Positions 15,741-23,103 of a stretch of 48,688 nucleotides of DNA are shown here, in pieces. The translations under genes and the position numbers were made by a program. Numbering within the stretch: position 1 is the stretch's first letter; each line of letters starts with the position of its first letter. Origin of the DNA: Bradyrhizobium sp. NAS80.1 (GTDB lineage: Bacteria > Pseudomonadota > Alphaproteobacteria > Rhizobiales > Xanthobacteraceae); assembly GCF_001908205.1 (NCBI RefSeq), contig NZ_LGHL01000040.1:1-48688 (forward strand), in the 5' to 3' direction. Under the pieces are notes generated by a model. The model saw only the letters and a program-made list of their open reading frames with translations. It was not told the origin of the DNA and did no database searches.

Positions 15741-16542
15741 CGCCGGCGAGGGGGGGCGGCTGCGGCGTTTGCGTCGCGGCTTCGCGCTGCGGAGGTTGCG
15801 GGCTTGGTGATGCGACCGGAGCGGTCGGCACGGCGGCCTGCTTGCCTACCTTGCCCGGCGGCGCCAGCAGATACCACAGCACGTTGCTGGCCATCACGAG
15901 CAGCATGATGCCCAGGAGAAAGATCAGAGTATTTTCGCGACGGCCTCGCGTCCTCCCGACCGCATCTGAGTCCGGCAGCACGCGATAGACGCGTACCGGA
16001 TCGGTAATATTCTTGACCTTGCGGTCCCCGAGTGACTCGTAGCCACATACGATTTTGTGCTTGATCTGCTCGTAGATCGCGCCGGAGATGTAGACTTGGC
16101 CGGGCTCGGCGATCCCCTCGATGCGCGTGGCAATGTTGACGCCGTCGCCGTAGACGTCGTCCGGCTCCACGATGACGTCGCCGAGATTGACGCCGATCCG
16201 GTATTCGATCCGGGAGTCCTTCGGAAGCGAAGCGTTGCGGCCGATCAGATTCTGCTGGATGACGATACTGCATCTGACAGCCTCGACTGGACTGTCGAAG
16301 ATCGCAATGAAGCCATCGCCCGTCGTCTTCACCAGCGTTCCATGGTGCTCGACGATGCTGGGCTGGATGAGGTCCCGCTCGATCCGCTTGACGCGAACAT
16401 GCGTGCCTTCCTCGTCGGCCTGCATCAAGCGACTATAGGAAGCGATGTCACCGACAATGATTGCGGCGAGACGACGAGGCATTGAGCCGTGTGGAGGCGG
16501 CTCATCATGATTTCCGGATCTGAAGTTGCGAATTTCACCCAT
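15622..16542 (-). CDS. Class III adenylate/guanylate cyclase, N-terminal part of a split gene
   Basis: A cyclase domain spans residues 20-190 from MPRRLAAIIVGDIASYSRLM, with likely metal-binding Asp32 (VGDIASYS) and Asp76 (TTGDGFIAIF) and the YGDGVNIATRIEGIAEPGQV segment typical of rhizobial cyclases. One membrane helix follows (about 204-227), then a Pro/Ala/Gln-rich linker. The frame ends in unrelated residues after the C7/G7 run at 15750-15756. Taking out one base joins it to the FGE-sulfatase frame and gives a single protein of 511 residues. I prefer the ATG at 16542 (MGEIRNF) because GGAG lies 9 bases before it; a TTG at 16566 is also open. Confidence 0.8.
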   Translation of the reverse strand: MGEIRNFRSGNHDEPPPHGSMPRRLAAIIVGDIASYSRLMQADEEGTHVRVKRIERDLIQPSIVEHHGTLVKTTGDGFIAIFDSPVEAVRCSIVIQQNLIGRNASLPKDSRIEYRIGVNLGDVIVEPDDVYGDGVNIATRIEGIAEPGQVYISGAIYEQIKHKIVCGYESLGDRKVKNITDPVRVYRVLPDSDAVGRTRGRRENTLIFLLGIMLLVMASNVLWYLLAPPGKVGKQAAVPTAPVASPSPQPPQREAATQTPQPPPLAGVVVPIARSGPNSSTETSGDAAPRTRDDRHSRRQLCDGQQ

Positions 16543-16810
16543 TGCGGGGACTCCACAAACTTGCAAAGGCGGATCAGCTTACGATTGCGAAATACAGGTG
16601 TCTGTGAAGACTATCACATTGATGAACCGCGACAATGTCATAGACATCGGCGTCGAGTTCCCGGGCAAAACCGCAGCAAGGATTGAACCTTCCTGATCCG
16701 ACAGCGACTAAGGCTGGTGCGGGCTCACCTAGGAACGTGGGCCTAGGCCTGCACTGTCCGCCGCTACGATGCGCAGCATCTGCCCCAATGCCCGGGAGCT
16801 GCGTGCCGTT

Positions 16811-17389
16811 CTAGCTGACGGGCTCAGGCTCAGGCACGGCGCGGCCATGATATGCCAATCGCCCGGCAGTCCAATATTGCTTGCAGGTATCGAAAAGTGT
16901 TTCGGCGTCCATGGTCAGGCCGCCGGCATTGACGACCACGCCGTCCGCACCAAGCGCCTTATTCATCAGCGACAATACGCGCTTGAGAAGCCCCCCGGCG
17001 AACCGCTCTGCGACGAGGGGGTCAAGTTTGAGCACCACGATCTTCTGATTGCGTTGCTGCCAGGGCAGTATGTCCCGCACAGATCTCCAGGCGATGGTCT
17101 CGTCGGCGATCCTGGTGTCGCGAATGCCGACACGGCTGATGAAGATCACCGGCTCCCTGGAGGAGATCAACATCCAGAGTATCTTGCAGGTGGCAAGGGC
17201 GGAAAACGCCACGCCGATATAACAGGCCGCTATCTGGAACGTGGTGATGTTCTTGCCGAGGTGCCAATTGAGCGCGAGCGCGGCACACAGGAGTGTCAAC
17301 AGCAGGCCGGCCGCCAGGAGCTTCAGCAGCCGCACTCGGGAATAACCAATTGCAACGTTGGGCAAGTTTTGACTGACGGACATTTCCAT
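16811..17389 (-). CDS. STM3941 family membrane protein
   Basis: A protein of 192 residues with two membrane helices near the N-terminus (around LLKLLAAGLLLTLLCAALAL and ACYIGVAFSALATCKILWML), then a soluble part with the motif FISRVGIRDTRIADETIAW and VRDILPWQQRN. The layout fits the STM3941 family of uncharacterised inner-membrane proteins with a PH-like soluble domain. A relative of the same layout lies at 25347-25973. The ATG at 17389 is one of three close starts (GTG 17395, ATG 17383). The 268 bases between it and the cyclase gene hold no clear gene. Confidence 0.75.
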   Translation of the reverse strand: MEMSVSQNLPNVAIGYSRVRLLKLLAAGLLLTLLCAALALNWHLGKNITTFQIAACYIGVAFSALATCKILWMLISSREPVIFISRVGIRDTRIADETIAWRSVRDILPWQQRNQKIVVLKLDPLVAERFAGGLLKRVLSLMNKALGADGVVVNAGGLTMDAETLFDTCKQYWTAGRLAYHGRAVPEPEPVS

Positions 17390-17587
17390 CACCACCGACC
17401 AATAGCAACAACCAGTGGTTTACCAAATGCCCTCCTTCAAAAGTGTTAAGATGGAACTCAAGGCAGGGTCTCGGAGAACTGCGAGGCAAGAGCAACTTGA
17501 ACGCGCGGCGCCCGGCCTGCGACTAACCGCCAGTTGGCCCCCACCGTCCCGATGGGGCCGTCAACGGCTCACACGTCCGGTGCGATC

Positions 17588-18208
17588 ATGAAGCTTGCCC
17601 TCGTCCTTCCGCTGGTCCTTGCCGCATCCATCGGCGCCGCGCGGGCCGACGAGGCTGACGACATGCGCGAGCCAACCAAGGCCGAGGCCGAGACCTTCAA
17701 CGCACGCATGTACGCCGGTACGCCCGGCGACAAGGCCTATGCCTGCTTCGTCAGGCACTATGATGCAGAGCATCTGGCGCGGCACCCGAAGCAGGAGGTC
17801 GCCTCGATGAAGCTGCTGATCTCGGCGGAGTACGACAAGGAAGACAGGGAGCTCCATAACTCCTTCCGGCTCGGCTTCAGGTATCGCCACCGCAGCGGCG
17901 ATTTCGACTCCAGCGGTTCGTGCGGCCACGCCGTGTTCACCAAAAACGGCAACGAGGTGCGCCTCGGTTGCGGCGTCGACTGCGAGGGCGGCGGCATCGG
18001 CGTGGCGCTCTCCAAGGACGACAAGTCGGCGATCGTGCGGCTTGCGCGGGTCAGGGTCTGGCAGAACAACAAGCCGGATAACGATGCCGAGGAGTCGCTG
18101 GTGGCGAGCGCCGACGACGGGATTTTCCGGCTCGACCGCACCGACACCAGCGAATGCGCCTCGCTGGTGACTGACCGCAAGGAACTCGCCGCGCTGCGCC
18201 ACAAGTGA
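17588..18208 (+). CDS. Exported protein of unknown function
   Basis: A protein of 206 residues with a signal peptide (MKLALVLPLVLAASIGAARA, cleavage near residue 20). The mature part contains five cysteines, including GCGVDCEGGG, which could form disulfides in the periplasm, and a central HSGDF-like region rich in charged residues. I do not recognise a family. The frame is open to 17534, but the signal peptide supports the ATG at 17588. It is followed after 41 bases by the DsrE-like gene on the same strand. Confidence 0.7.
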   Translation: MKLALVLPLVLAASIGAARADEADDMREPTKAEAETFNARMYAGTPGDKAYACFVRHYDAEHLARHPKQEVASMKLLISAEYDKEDRELHNSFRLGFRYRHRSGDFDSSGSCGHAVFTKNGNEVRLGCGVDCEGGGIGVALSKDDKSAIVRLARVRVWQNNKPDNDAEESLVASADDGIFRLDRTDTSECASLVTDRKELAALRHK

Positions 18209-18249
18209 TATGTATTCGGTGAAATCAGGCCCGATCGAAGGAGATCGCC

Positions 18250-18699
18250 ATGAACCGCCGGAACATCCTGTGGAGCGCAGTATCGACCCTGGGCGCAGCA
18301 CTCGGCGCCTCCAGCGCGAAGGCCGCTACGGAAGCCGGAGCGGGCAACAAGCTCAGGGTCGTCTACCATCTTAGCGATGCCGAGAAGGTCAATTTCGTGC
18401 TCGGCAACATCCAGAACCACATCGACGGCGTCGGCGGGCCCGACCATGTCACCATCGCGCTGGTGATCCACGGGCCGGCGCTGAAGGCGTTTCAATCGGC
18501 GCAGGCCACCCCTGACGTCAGCAAACGCGTCGGCGATTTCTCCAAGGACGGCGTCGAGCTCGCCGCCTGCGGCAACACGATGAAGGCGCAGAACGTCACG
18601 CTCACGGACCTGCTGCCCGGCTTCGTCAGCGCGGAGAAGGGAGGCGTGGTTCGCCTGGCCGAGCTCCAGTCGCAGGGCTATCTCTATCTGCGGCCCTAG
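18250..18699 (+). CDS. Exported DsrE-like protein
   Basis: A protein of 149 residues. The N-terminus MNRRNILWSAVSTLGAALGA has a twin-arginine-like start and a likely cleavage after SAKA (25). The mature part reads LRVVYHLSDAEKVNFVLGNI, VTIALVIHGPALKAF and ELAACGNTMKAQNVT, matching the DsrE/DsrF fold, with one conserved Cys in AACGNTM that could carry sulfur. Such exported DsrE proteins are common, but their role is unsettled. GGAG precedes the ATG. It probably shares a transcript with the gene before it. Confidence 0.82.
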   Translation: MNRRNILWSAVSTLGAALGASSAKAATEAGAGNKLRVVYHLSDAEKVNFVLGNIQNHIDGVGGPDHVTIALVIHGPALKAFQSAQATPDVSKRVGDFSKDGVELAACGNTMKAQNVTLTDLLPGFVSAEKGGVVRLAELQSQGYLYLRP

Positions 18700-18739
18700 G
18701 AAGCGGGCAGAGCCCGGCAGGATAGCTCCTACATCGCGC

Positions 18740-18769
18740 TTGACTTATCCATAACTGTGCGGTTATGAA
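18740..18769 (+). promoter_or_regulatory. Promoter of the arsR-type operon
   Basis: A -35 box TTGACT (18740-18745) and a -10 box TATGAA (18764-18769) with 18-base spacing lie about 30 bases before the ArsR start. The first operator palindrome overlaps the spacer and -10 box. This is the best sigma70-like promoter seen in the window. Confidence 0.55.
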
Positions 18770-18794
18770 TTTAACCATAACTTATAGGTTATGG
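18750..18794. promoter_or_regulatory. Two tandem operator palindromes
   Basis: CATAAC-N6-GTTATG occurs twice: at 18750-18767 and at 18776-18793, the second extended by C/G on each side (18775-18794). Their centres are 26 bases apart, about two and a half helical turns. They cover the -10 box and the start of transcription of the ArsR-family gene, as expected for self-repression. Both arms are perfect in each copy. Confidence 0.75.
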
Positions 18795-18801
18795 ATTTCT
18801 C

Positions 18802-19125
18802 ATGTCTGCCGCTCACGACCTCCTGTTCAGGACGCTTGCCGACCCCACCCGGCGGGCGATCTTCGAGCGGCTGTGCCGCGAGGGCGAGCAGACGGTCGGG
18901 GCACTGACGGCGCGATCAGGCGTTTCCCAGCCGGCGGTCTCAAAGCATCTCGGCGCGCTGAAGCAGGCCGGGCTGGTGCGTGATCGCCACGAGGGACGCC
19001 AGACCCATTACAGCGCGCAGCCTGGTGCGCTCAATCCGCTGATCGACTGGACCAGCCAGATGGCCGGGTTCTGGCAGAACCGGCTCGATGCTCTCAATGA
19101 TCTCCTGAAGAGGATGGACCAATGA
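18802..19125 (+). CDS. ArsR-family transcriptional regulator
   Basis: A winged-helix repressor of 107 residues. DLLFRTLADPTRRAIFERLC is the classic start of this group, SQPAVSKHLGALKQAGLV is the recognition helix, and RDRHEGRQTHYS the wing. No metal-binding Cys motif is present, so it is not a metal sensor of the ArsR/SmtB type but the kind paired with AHSA1 proteins. It overlaps the next gene by an ATGA. Two palindromes just upstream are its likely own operators. Confidence 0.9.
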   Translation: MSAAHDLLFRTLADPTRRAIFERLCREGEQTVGALTARSGVSQPAVSKHLGALKQAGLVRDRHEGRQTHYSAQPGALNPLIDWTSQMAGFWQNRLDALNDLLKRMDQ

Positions 19126-19553
19126 CCGAAACTGCAGCCCAGACACGCTCCGTGGTCGTCGAGCGCGAGTTTTCCTTTCCGGCGGAGCGGATCTGGCGCG
19201 CGCTGACGCAGCCGCATCTGATCGAGGAATGGCTGATGAAGAACGACTTCAAGCCGGTCGTCGGTCATCGCTTCAATCTTCGCGGCGAGTGGGGCGGCGT
19301 GCTGGACTGCGAGGTGCTCACCATCGAGCCGCAACGCAGCCTCGCCTACACCTGGAATTTCTCGCATGAGGACGCGGCCTTCGATCTGAAAAGCGTGGTG
19401 ACCTTCACGCTCACGCCGACGGGCGCCGGCACGCATTTGCGCGTCGAGCAAGCGGGCTTCAGCCCGACGCAGAAGCAGGCCTATGGCGGCGCGCATGCCG
19501 GCTGGAAGCAGTTTTTTGCCAAGCTGGACGAGGTGCTGGCGCGGGCAGACTAA
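19122..19553 (+). CDS. SRPBCC/AHSA1-domain protein
   Basis: A protein of 143 residues of the START-like AHSA1 group, which forms a hydrophobic cavity for small ligands. Motifs include VEREFSFPAERIWRALTQPH, EWLMKNDF, TWNFSHED and the end YGGAHAGWKQFFAKLDEVL. Its ligand is unknown. Translational coupling with the ArsR gene suggests that the regulator controls it, a common pairing. The cytoplasm is expected. Confidence 0.88.
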   Translation: MTETAAQTRSVVVEREFSFPAERIWRALTQPHLIEEWLMKNDFKPVVGHRFNLRGEWGGVLDCEVLTIEPQRSLAYTWNFSHEDAAFDLKSVVTFTLTPTGAGTHLRVEQAGFSPTQKQAYGGAHAGWKQFFAKLDEVLARAD

Positions 19554-19599
19554 CTCCCCCCGCCGGCCGCAATTCCGATTATTCCCAGAGGAGATTCCA

Positions 19600-19806
19600 A
19601 TGAGCTCGAACAAGTGGATCCGGCAAATTCATCGCTGGCTGTCGATCGCCTTCACGCTCGCTGTCATCGCGAACATCGTCGCCATGATCCAGCAGGTCCC
19701 GGCGACGTGGATCGGCTTCCTGGCGCTCGTGCCGCTGATTCCATTGCTGATCACCGGCCTCTATTTGTTTGCACTGCCCTATGTCAGCCGCCGCAGCGAC
19801 GCGTGA
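19600..19806 (+). CDS. Small two-helix membrane protein
   Basis: A protein of 68 residues beginning MSSNKWIRQIHRWLSIAFTL with two hydrophobic helices (about 13-32 and 37-58) and a basic C-terminal end. The GAGGAG ribosome site supports the ATG at 19600, although the frame is open inside the AHSA1 gene. It resembles small proteins often found in ArsR-AHSA1 operons; the function is unknown. Confidence 0.75.
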   Translation: MSSNKWIRQIHRWLSIAFTLAVIANIVAMIQQVPATWIGFLALVPLIPLLITGLYLFALPYVSRRSDA

Positions 19807-19818
19807 AGAGGCGAGATC

Positions 19819-20265
19819 ATGAAGAAAGCCGTAACGGCAAAAAAGAGCAGCGCGAAGGAAGTGAATGGGCCTTCGCCCTCCGGGCTGATCGACGGCCGGA
19901 TCAAGGAGCTCGGCGACTGGCGCGGCGAGATGCTTAAACGGATCCGCGGCCTGATCAAGGAGGCCGACCCCGATGTCGTCGAGGAGTGGAAGTGGCGCGG
20001 CGTTCCCGTGTGGGAGCACGACGGCATCATCTGCACCGGCGAGACCTACAAGGCCGCTGTGAAGATGACGTTTGCAAAGGGCGCGGCACTGGATGACCCC
20101 ACCGGCCTGTTCAATTCCAGCCTCGAAGGAAATGTGCGGCGCGCCATCGATTTCCACGAGGGTGCGAAGATCGACGAGAAGGCGTTTAAGGCGCTGATCC
20201 GCGCGGCGGTGGATTTGAACGCGTCCAAGGTCAAAAGCAAGCCTGCCAAGAAGCGCTCGACGTAA
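19819..20265 (+). CDS. DUF1801 domain protein
   Basis: A protein of 148 residues with a lysine-rich start and end around a DUF1801 core (YdhG-like). Core segments are LKRIRGLIKEADPDVVEEWK, WRGVPVWEHDGIIC and ETYKAAVKMTFAKGAALDDP. The family is small and uncharacterised. It is the last gene of the ArsR operon, 12 bases after the small membrane protein, and faces spoVR across a 9-base gap. A GC-rich hairpin covers the junction. Confidence 0.85.
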   Translation: MKKAVTAKKSSAKEVNGPSPSGLIDGRIKELGDWRGEMLKRIRGLIKEADPDVVEEWKWRGVPVWEHDGIICTGETYKAAVKMTFAKGAALDDPTGLFNSSLEGNVRRAIDFHEGAKIDEKAFKALIRAAVDLNASKVKSKPAKKRST

Positions 20266-20266
20266 A

Positions 20267-20285
20267 CGGCGGCGTCAGGCCGCCG
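20267..20285. terminator. Hairpin between convergent DUF1801 and spoVR genes
   Basis: CGGCGGC (20267-20273), loop GTCAG, then GCCGCCG (20279-20285): a 7-bp perfect stem. The spoVR stop codon lies in the loop. It can act for both directions, but there is no T-run. Confidence 0.5.
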
Positions 20286-21810
20286 CCGGGATCGGGCGCG
20301 GGCTCACGACATATTCGCGCAAGACCTTGTCGTTGGCATCGACCTCGATCAGCGAGACGTCATAGGTCCAGAGATCGGCCAGATGCTGGAGCACCCGCTT
20401 GGCGTCGGTCTCGTTTAGCTGCGAGCCCTTGATGACGTGGTGATGCAGGATCAGGCGGCGATCGCCCGAGAGATCGACGTCGACCACCTCGATATTGGCG
20501 TCGATGAAGCCGACATCGTGCTGCCGCGCCAGCTCGCGCCGGACGCGGCGGAAGCCGCGCTCGTCGTGGATGGCATCGACCCGGATGCCGGCGCGCTCCT
20601 CGGGATCGTCGTGCAGGTGGAACATGCGGAAGTGCCGCATCAGCTTCGGGCTCAGGAACTGGCCAATGAAGCTCTCGTCGCGGTAATTGGCCCAGACGTC
20701 GCGCAGCACGCCCATGACGTCGTTCCTCCCGGCGATATCGGGAAACCATTCGCGGTCCTCGTCTTCCGGCCTGGTGACGATGCGCTCGATGTCCTGCATC
20801 ATGGCAAAACCGAGCGCATAGGGATTGAAGCCGGAGAAGCGCGGATCGTCGAATTCGGGCTGGAACACGACGTTGGTGTGCGACTGCAGGAATTCGAGGA
20901 AGTTGCCGTCGCTGATGCGGCCCTGCTCGTGCAGCTTGCTCAAGATGCGATAGTGAACGTAGGTCGCCGTCCCCTCATTCATCACCTTGGTCTGGCTCTG
21001 CGGATAGAAATACTGCGCGATGTGGCGGACGATGCGCAGCAGCTCGCGCTGCCAGGGCGCAAGCCGCGGTGCGCTCTTCTCCAGGAAATAGAGCAGGTTT
21101 TCCTGCGGCAGGCCGAGCAGCTTGCGGCGGCGTTCGATGCTGAGAGCGGACCGGCTCTTGGCCGCGCCCTTGGGCACGGTGCGCCAGAGATCGTTGAAGA
21201 CTTCCTCCTCGTGCTGGCGGCGCCGCCCTGCCCGCTTCTCTTCGGCGCGCAAGTCCAGCTTCTTCTTGCCGGGATAGCGGTAGATGCCGTGCGACATCAG
21301 CGCGTGCGCGGCGTCCAGCGTGCGCTCGACCTCGACGCGGCCGTAGCGCTCCTCGCAGGTCGCAACGTAATTCTTGGCGAAATCGAGATAATCCAGGATG
21401 CCGTCGGCATCGGTCCACTGCTTGAACAGATAGTTGTTCTTGAAGAAGTGGTTGTGGCCGAATGCGGCGTGCGCGATCACCAGTGTCTGCATCGTCGCCG
21501 TGTTCTCTTCCATGAGGTAGGAGATGCAGGGCGAGGAGTTGATCACGATCTCATAGGCGAGTCCCATCAGGCCCTTGCGATAGGACGCCTCGTGGAACGC
21601 GAAATGCTTGCCGAAGGACCAGTGCTTGTAGAACAGGGGCATGCCGACGGAGGAGTAGGCATCCAGCATCTGCTCGGCGGTGATGACCTCGATCTGGTTC
21701 GGATAGACGTCCAGCCCGAGATCGTTCTTGGCCAGTTCCTCGCAGGCATCGGTAATGCGCTGCAAGGTGTGGAAGTCCCAATCCGCGCCCTCGAACAATC
21801 TTTCCGTCAT
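20275..21810 (-). CDS. spoVR: SpoVR family protein
   Basis: A cytoplasmic protein of 511 residues of the SpoVR/YcgB family. Recognisable parts are LFEGADWDFHTLQRITDACE, the AFHEASYRKGLMGLAYEIVI and SPCISYLMEENTATMQTLVI region, and the histidine-rich AHAAFGHNHFFKNN and NEGTATYVHYRIL segments. The biochemical role is unknown; in Bacillus the name comes from spore cortex formation, while E. coli YcgB belongs to the stationary-phase response. The ATG overlaps the yeaH stop by 4 bases. Together with yeaH and prkA it forms the widely conserved trio. Confidence 0.92.
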   Translation of the reverse strand: MTERLFEGADWDFHTLQRITDACEELAKNDLGLDVYPNQIEVITAEQMLDAYSSVGMPLFYKHWSFGKHFAFHEASYRKGLMGLAYEIVINSSPCISYLMEENTATMQTLVIAHAAFGHNHFFKNNYLFKQWTDADGILDYLDFAKNYVATCEERYGRVEVERTLDAAHALMSHGIYRYPGKKKLDLRAEEKRAGRRRQHEEEVFNDLWRTVPKGAAKSRSALSIERRRKLLGLPQENLLYFLEKSAPRLAPWQRELLRIVRHIAQYFYPQSQTKVMNEGTATYVHYRILSKLHEQGRISDGNFLEFLQSHTNVVFQPEFDDPRFSGFNPYALGFAMMQDIERIVTRPEDEDREWFPDIAGRNDVMGVLRDVWANYRDESFIGQFLSPKLMRHFRMFHLHDDPEERAGIRVDAIHDERGFRRVRRELARQHDVGFIDANIEVVDVDLSGDRRLILHHHVIKGSQLNETDAKRVLQHLADLWTYDVSLIEVDANDKVLREYVVSPRPIPAAA

Positions 21811-23090
21811 GGAGCGGCCTTCTCCTGGGCTGTTTCGCGACGCTGGAACAGGTCGTGGAACACCGGGAAGATCTCGCTGCGCTCGCTGACCTTGCGCATC
21901 GAGAGCGGCGCGCCGCTGTTGCGCAGGCGCTCGTAGAGAGTCCAGAGCGAGGAGTCGGAGAGGTCGAAGGCGCTGCCGCCGGACTCGCCGACCTCGATAT
22001 AGGCGAAGAACTGGCAGACCGGCAGGATCTTGTCGGTCAGCAGCATGCCCGTGAGCTCTCCGTCGGAATAGGAGTTGTCGCCGTCGGAAGCTTGCGCGGC
22101 GTAGATATTCCAGTCCGACGGATTGAAGCGCTCGCGCACGATCTCGTACATCGCCTGGAGCGCGCTGGAGACCAGCGTGCCACCCGACGCCGGGCCGTAA
22201 AAGAAGGTCTGCTCGTCGACCTCCTCGGCGCGATCGGTGTGGCGGATGAAGACGATCTCGACATGCTTGTAGCGGCGTTTCAGGAACACGTAGAGCAGCA
22301 TGTAGAAGCGCTTGGCGAGATCCTTCATGTGCTCGGACATCGAGCCGGAGACGTCCATCAGGCAGAACATCACCGCCTGCGCCACCGGCCGCGGCACCGT
22401 CTCGAAGCGGCGGTAGCGGATGTCCAGCGGATCGATGAAGGGAATGCGCTTGGATTTGGCCTTGAGCATCTCGAGCTTTTCGACGAGCTCGGCACGCAAA
22501 TCCTCGTCGGTGCAGGCAGCGATCTCGGCTTCCAGCTCCTCGATCTCGCTCTTGCGCGGACGACGGAGCGCGATGCGGCGGGCGAGCGCGAGCTGCACCG
22601 TGCGGCTCACCGAGATGTTGGCGGGCGAGCCCGACGTGGTGTAGCCGGCGCGCTGGATACCCTCGCTCTCGGTCTGCGCGATCCTGCGCTTGGCGAGATC
22701 GGGCAGCTCGAGATCGTCGAGGAAGAGGTCGACGAACTCGTCGCGGCTCAGCACAAAGCGGAAGGCGTCCTCACTGTCGCCTTCGCCTGGACCGGAATTC
22801 TTGGCGCTGCCCTGGCCGGACCGCTGGAGATAGTCGCCCTCAGTGAACTTCTTGTTCCCGGGCAGCACCATGTCGCGGGTTCCGCCTTCCCGGCGGAAGC
22901 GCGGCTCGTGCATGCCGTCGAGCGGGATCGTGACCTCACCCCCCTCCAGGACGTCCTTGATGTCGCGGTCCTGCGAGGTCTTCTTGACGGCGCCCTGCAC
23001 CAGGGACTTGGCCCGACGCAAGAACCGCTGACGGTTCTCGAGGCTCTTGCCGCCTGGATTCAGGCGCCTGTCAATAATGTGAATGGCCAC
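21807..23090 (-). CDS. yeaH: YeaH/YhbH family VWA-domain protein (DUF444)
   Basis: A protein of 427 residues. It starts MAIHIIDRRLNPGGKSLENR, as the family does. A basic, flexible N-terminal half is followed by a coiled stretch (EIEELEAEIAACTDEDLRAE) and a von Willebrand A domain with the metal site DVSGSMS at 246-252 and an SGGT loop at 302-305. VWA proteins often partner AAA+ proteins, here PrkA. It lies between prkA and spoVR, overlapping the latter. Its precise action is unknown. Confidence 0.92.
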   Translation of the reverse strand: MAIHIIDRRLNPGGKSLENRQRFLRRAKSLVQGAVKKTSQDRDIKDVLEGGEVTIPLDGMHEPRFRREGGTRDMVLPGNKKFTEGDYLQRSGQGSAKNSGPGEGDSEDAFRFVLSRDEFVDLFLDDLELPDLAKRRIAQTESEGIQRAGYTTSGSPANISVSRTVQLALARRIALRRPRKSEIEELEAEIAACTDEDLRAELVEKLEMLKAKSKRIPFIDPLDIRYRRFETVPRPVAQAVMFCLMDVSGSMSEHMKDLAKRFYMLLYVFLKRRYKHVEIVFIRHTDRAEEVDEQTFFYGPASGGTLVSSALQAMYEIVRERFNPSDWNIYAAQASDGDNSYSDGELTGMLLTDKILPVCQFFAYIEVGESGGSAFDLSDSSLWTLYERLRNSGAPLSMRKVSERSEIFPVFHDLFQRRETAQEKAAP

Positions 23091-23103
23091 TTTCTCATCC
23101 GCC

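Noticed and set aside
16730..16748. Two CCTAGG sites around a short spacer
   Set aside because: Six-base arms with no link to a gene start; chance cannot be excluded.
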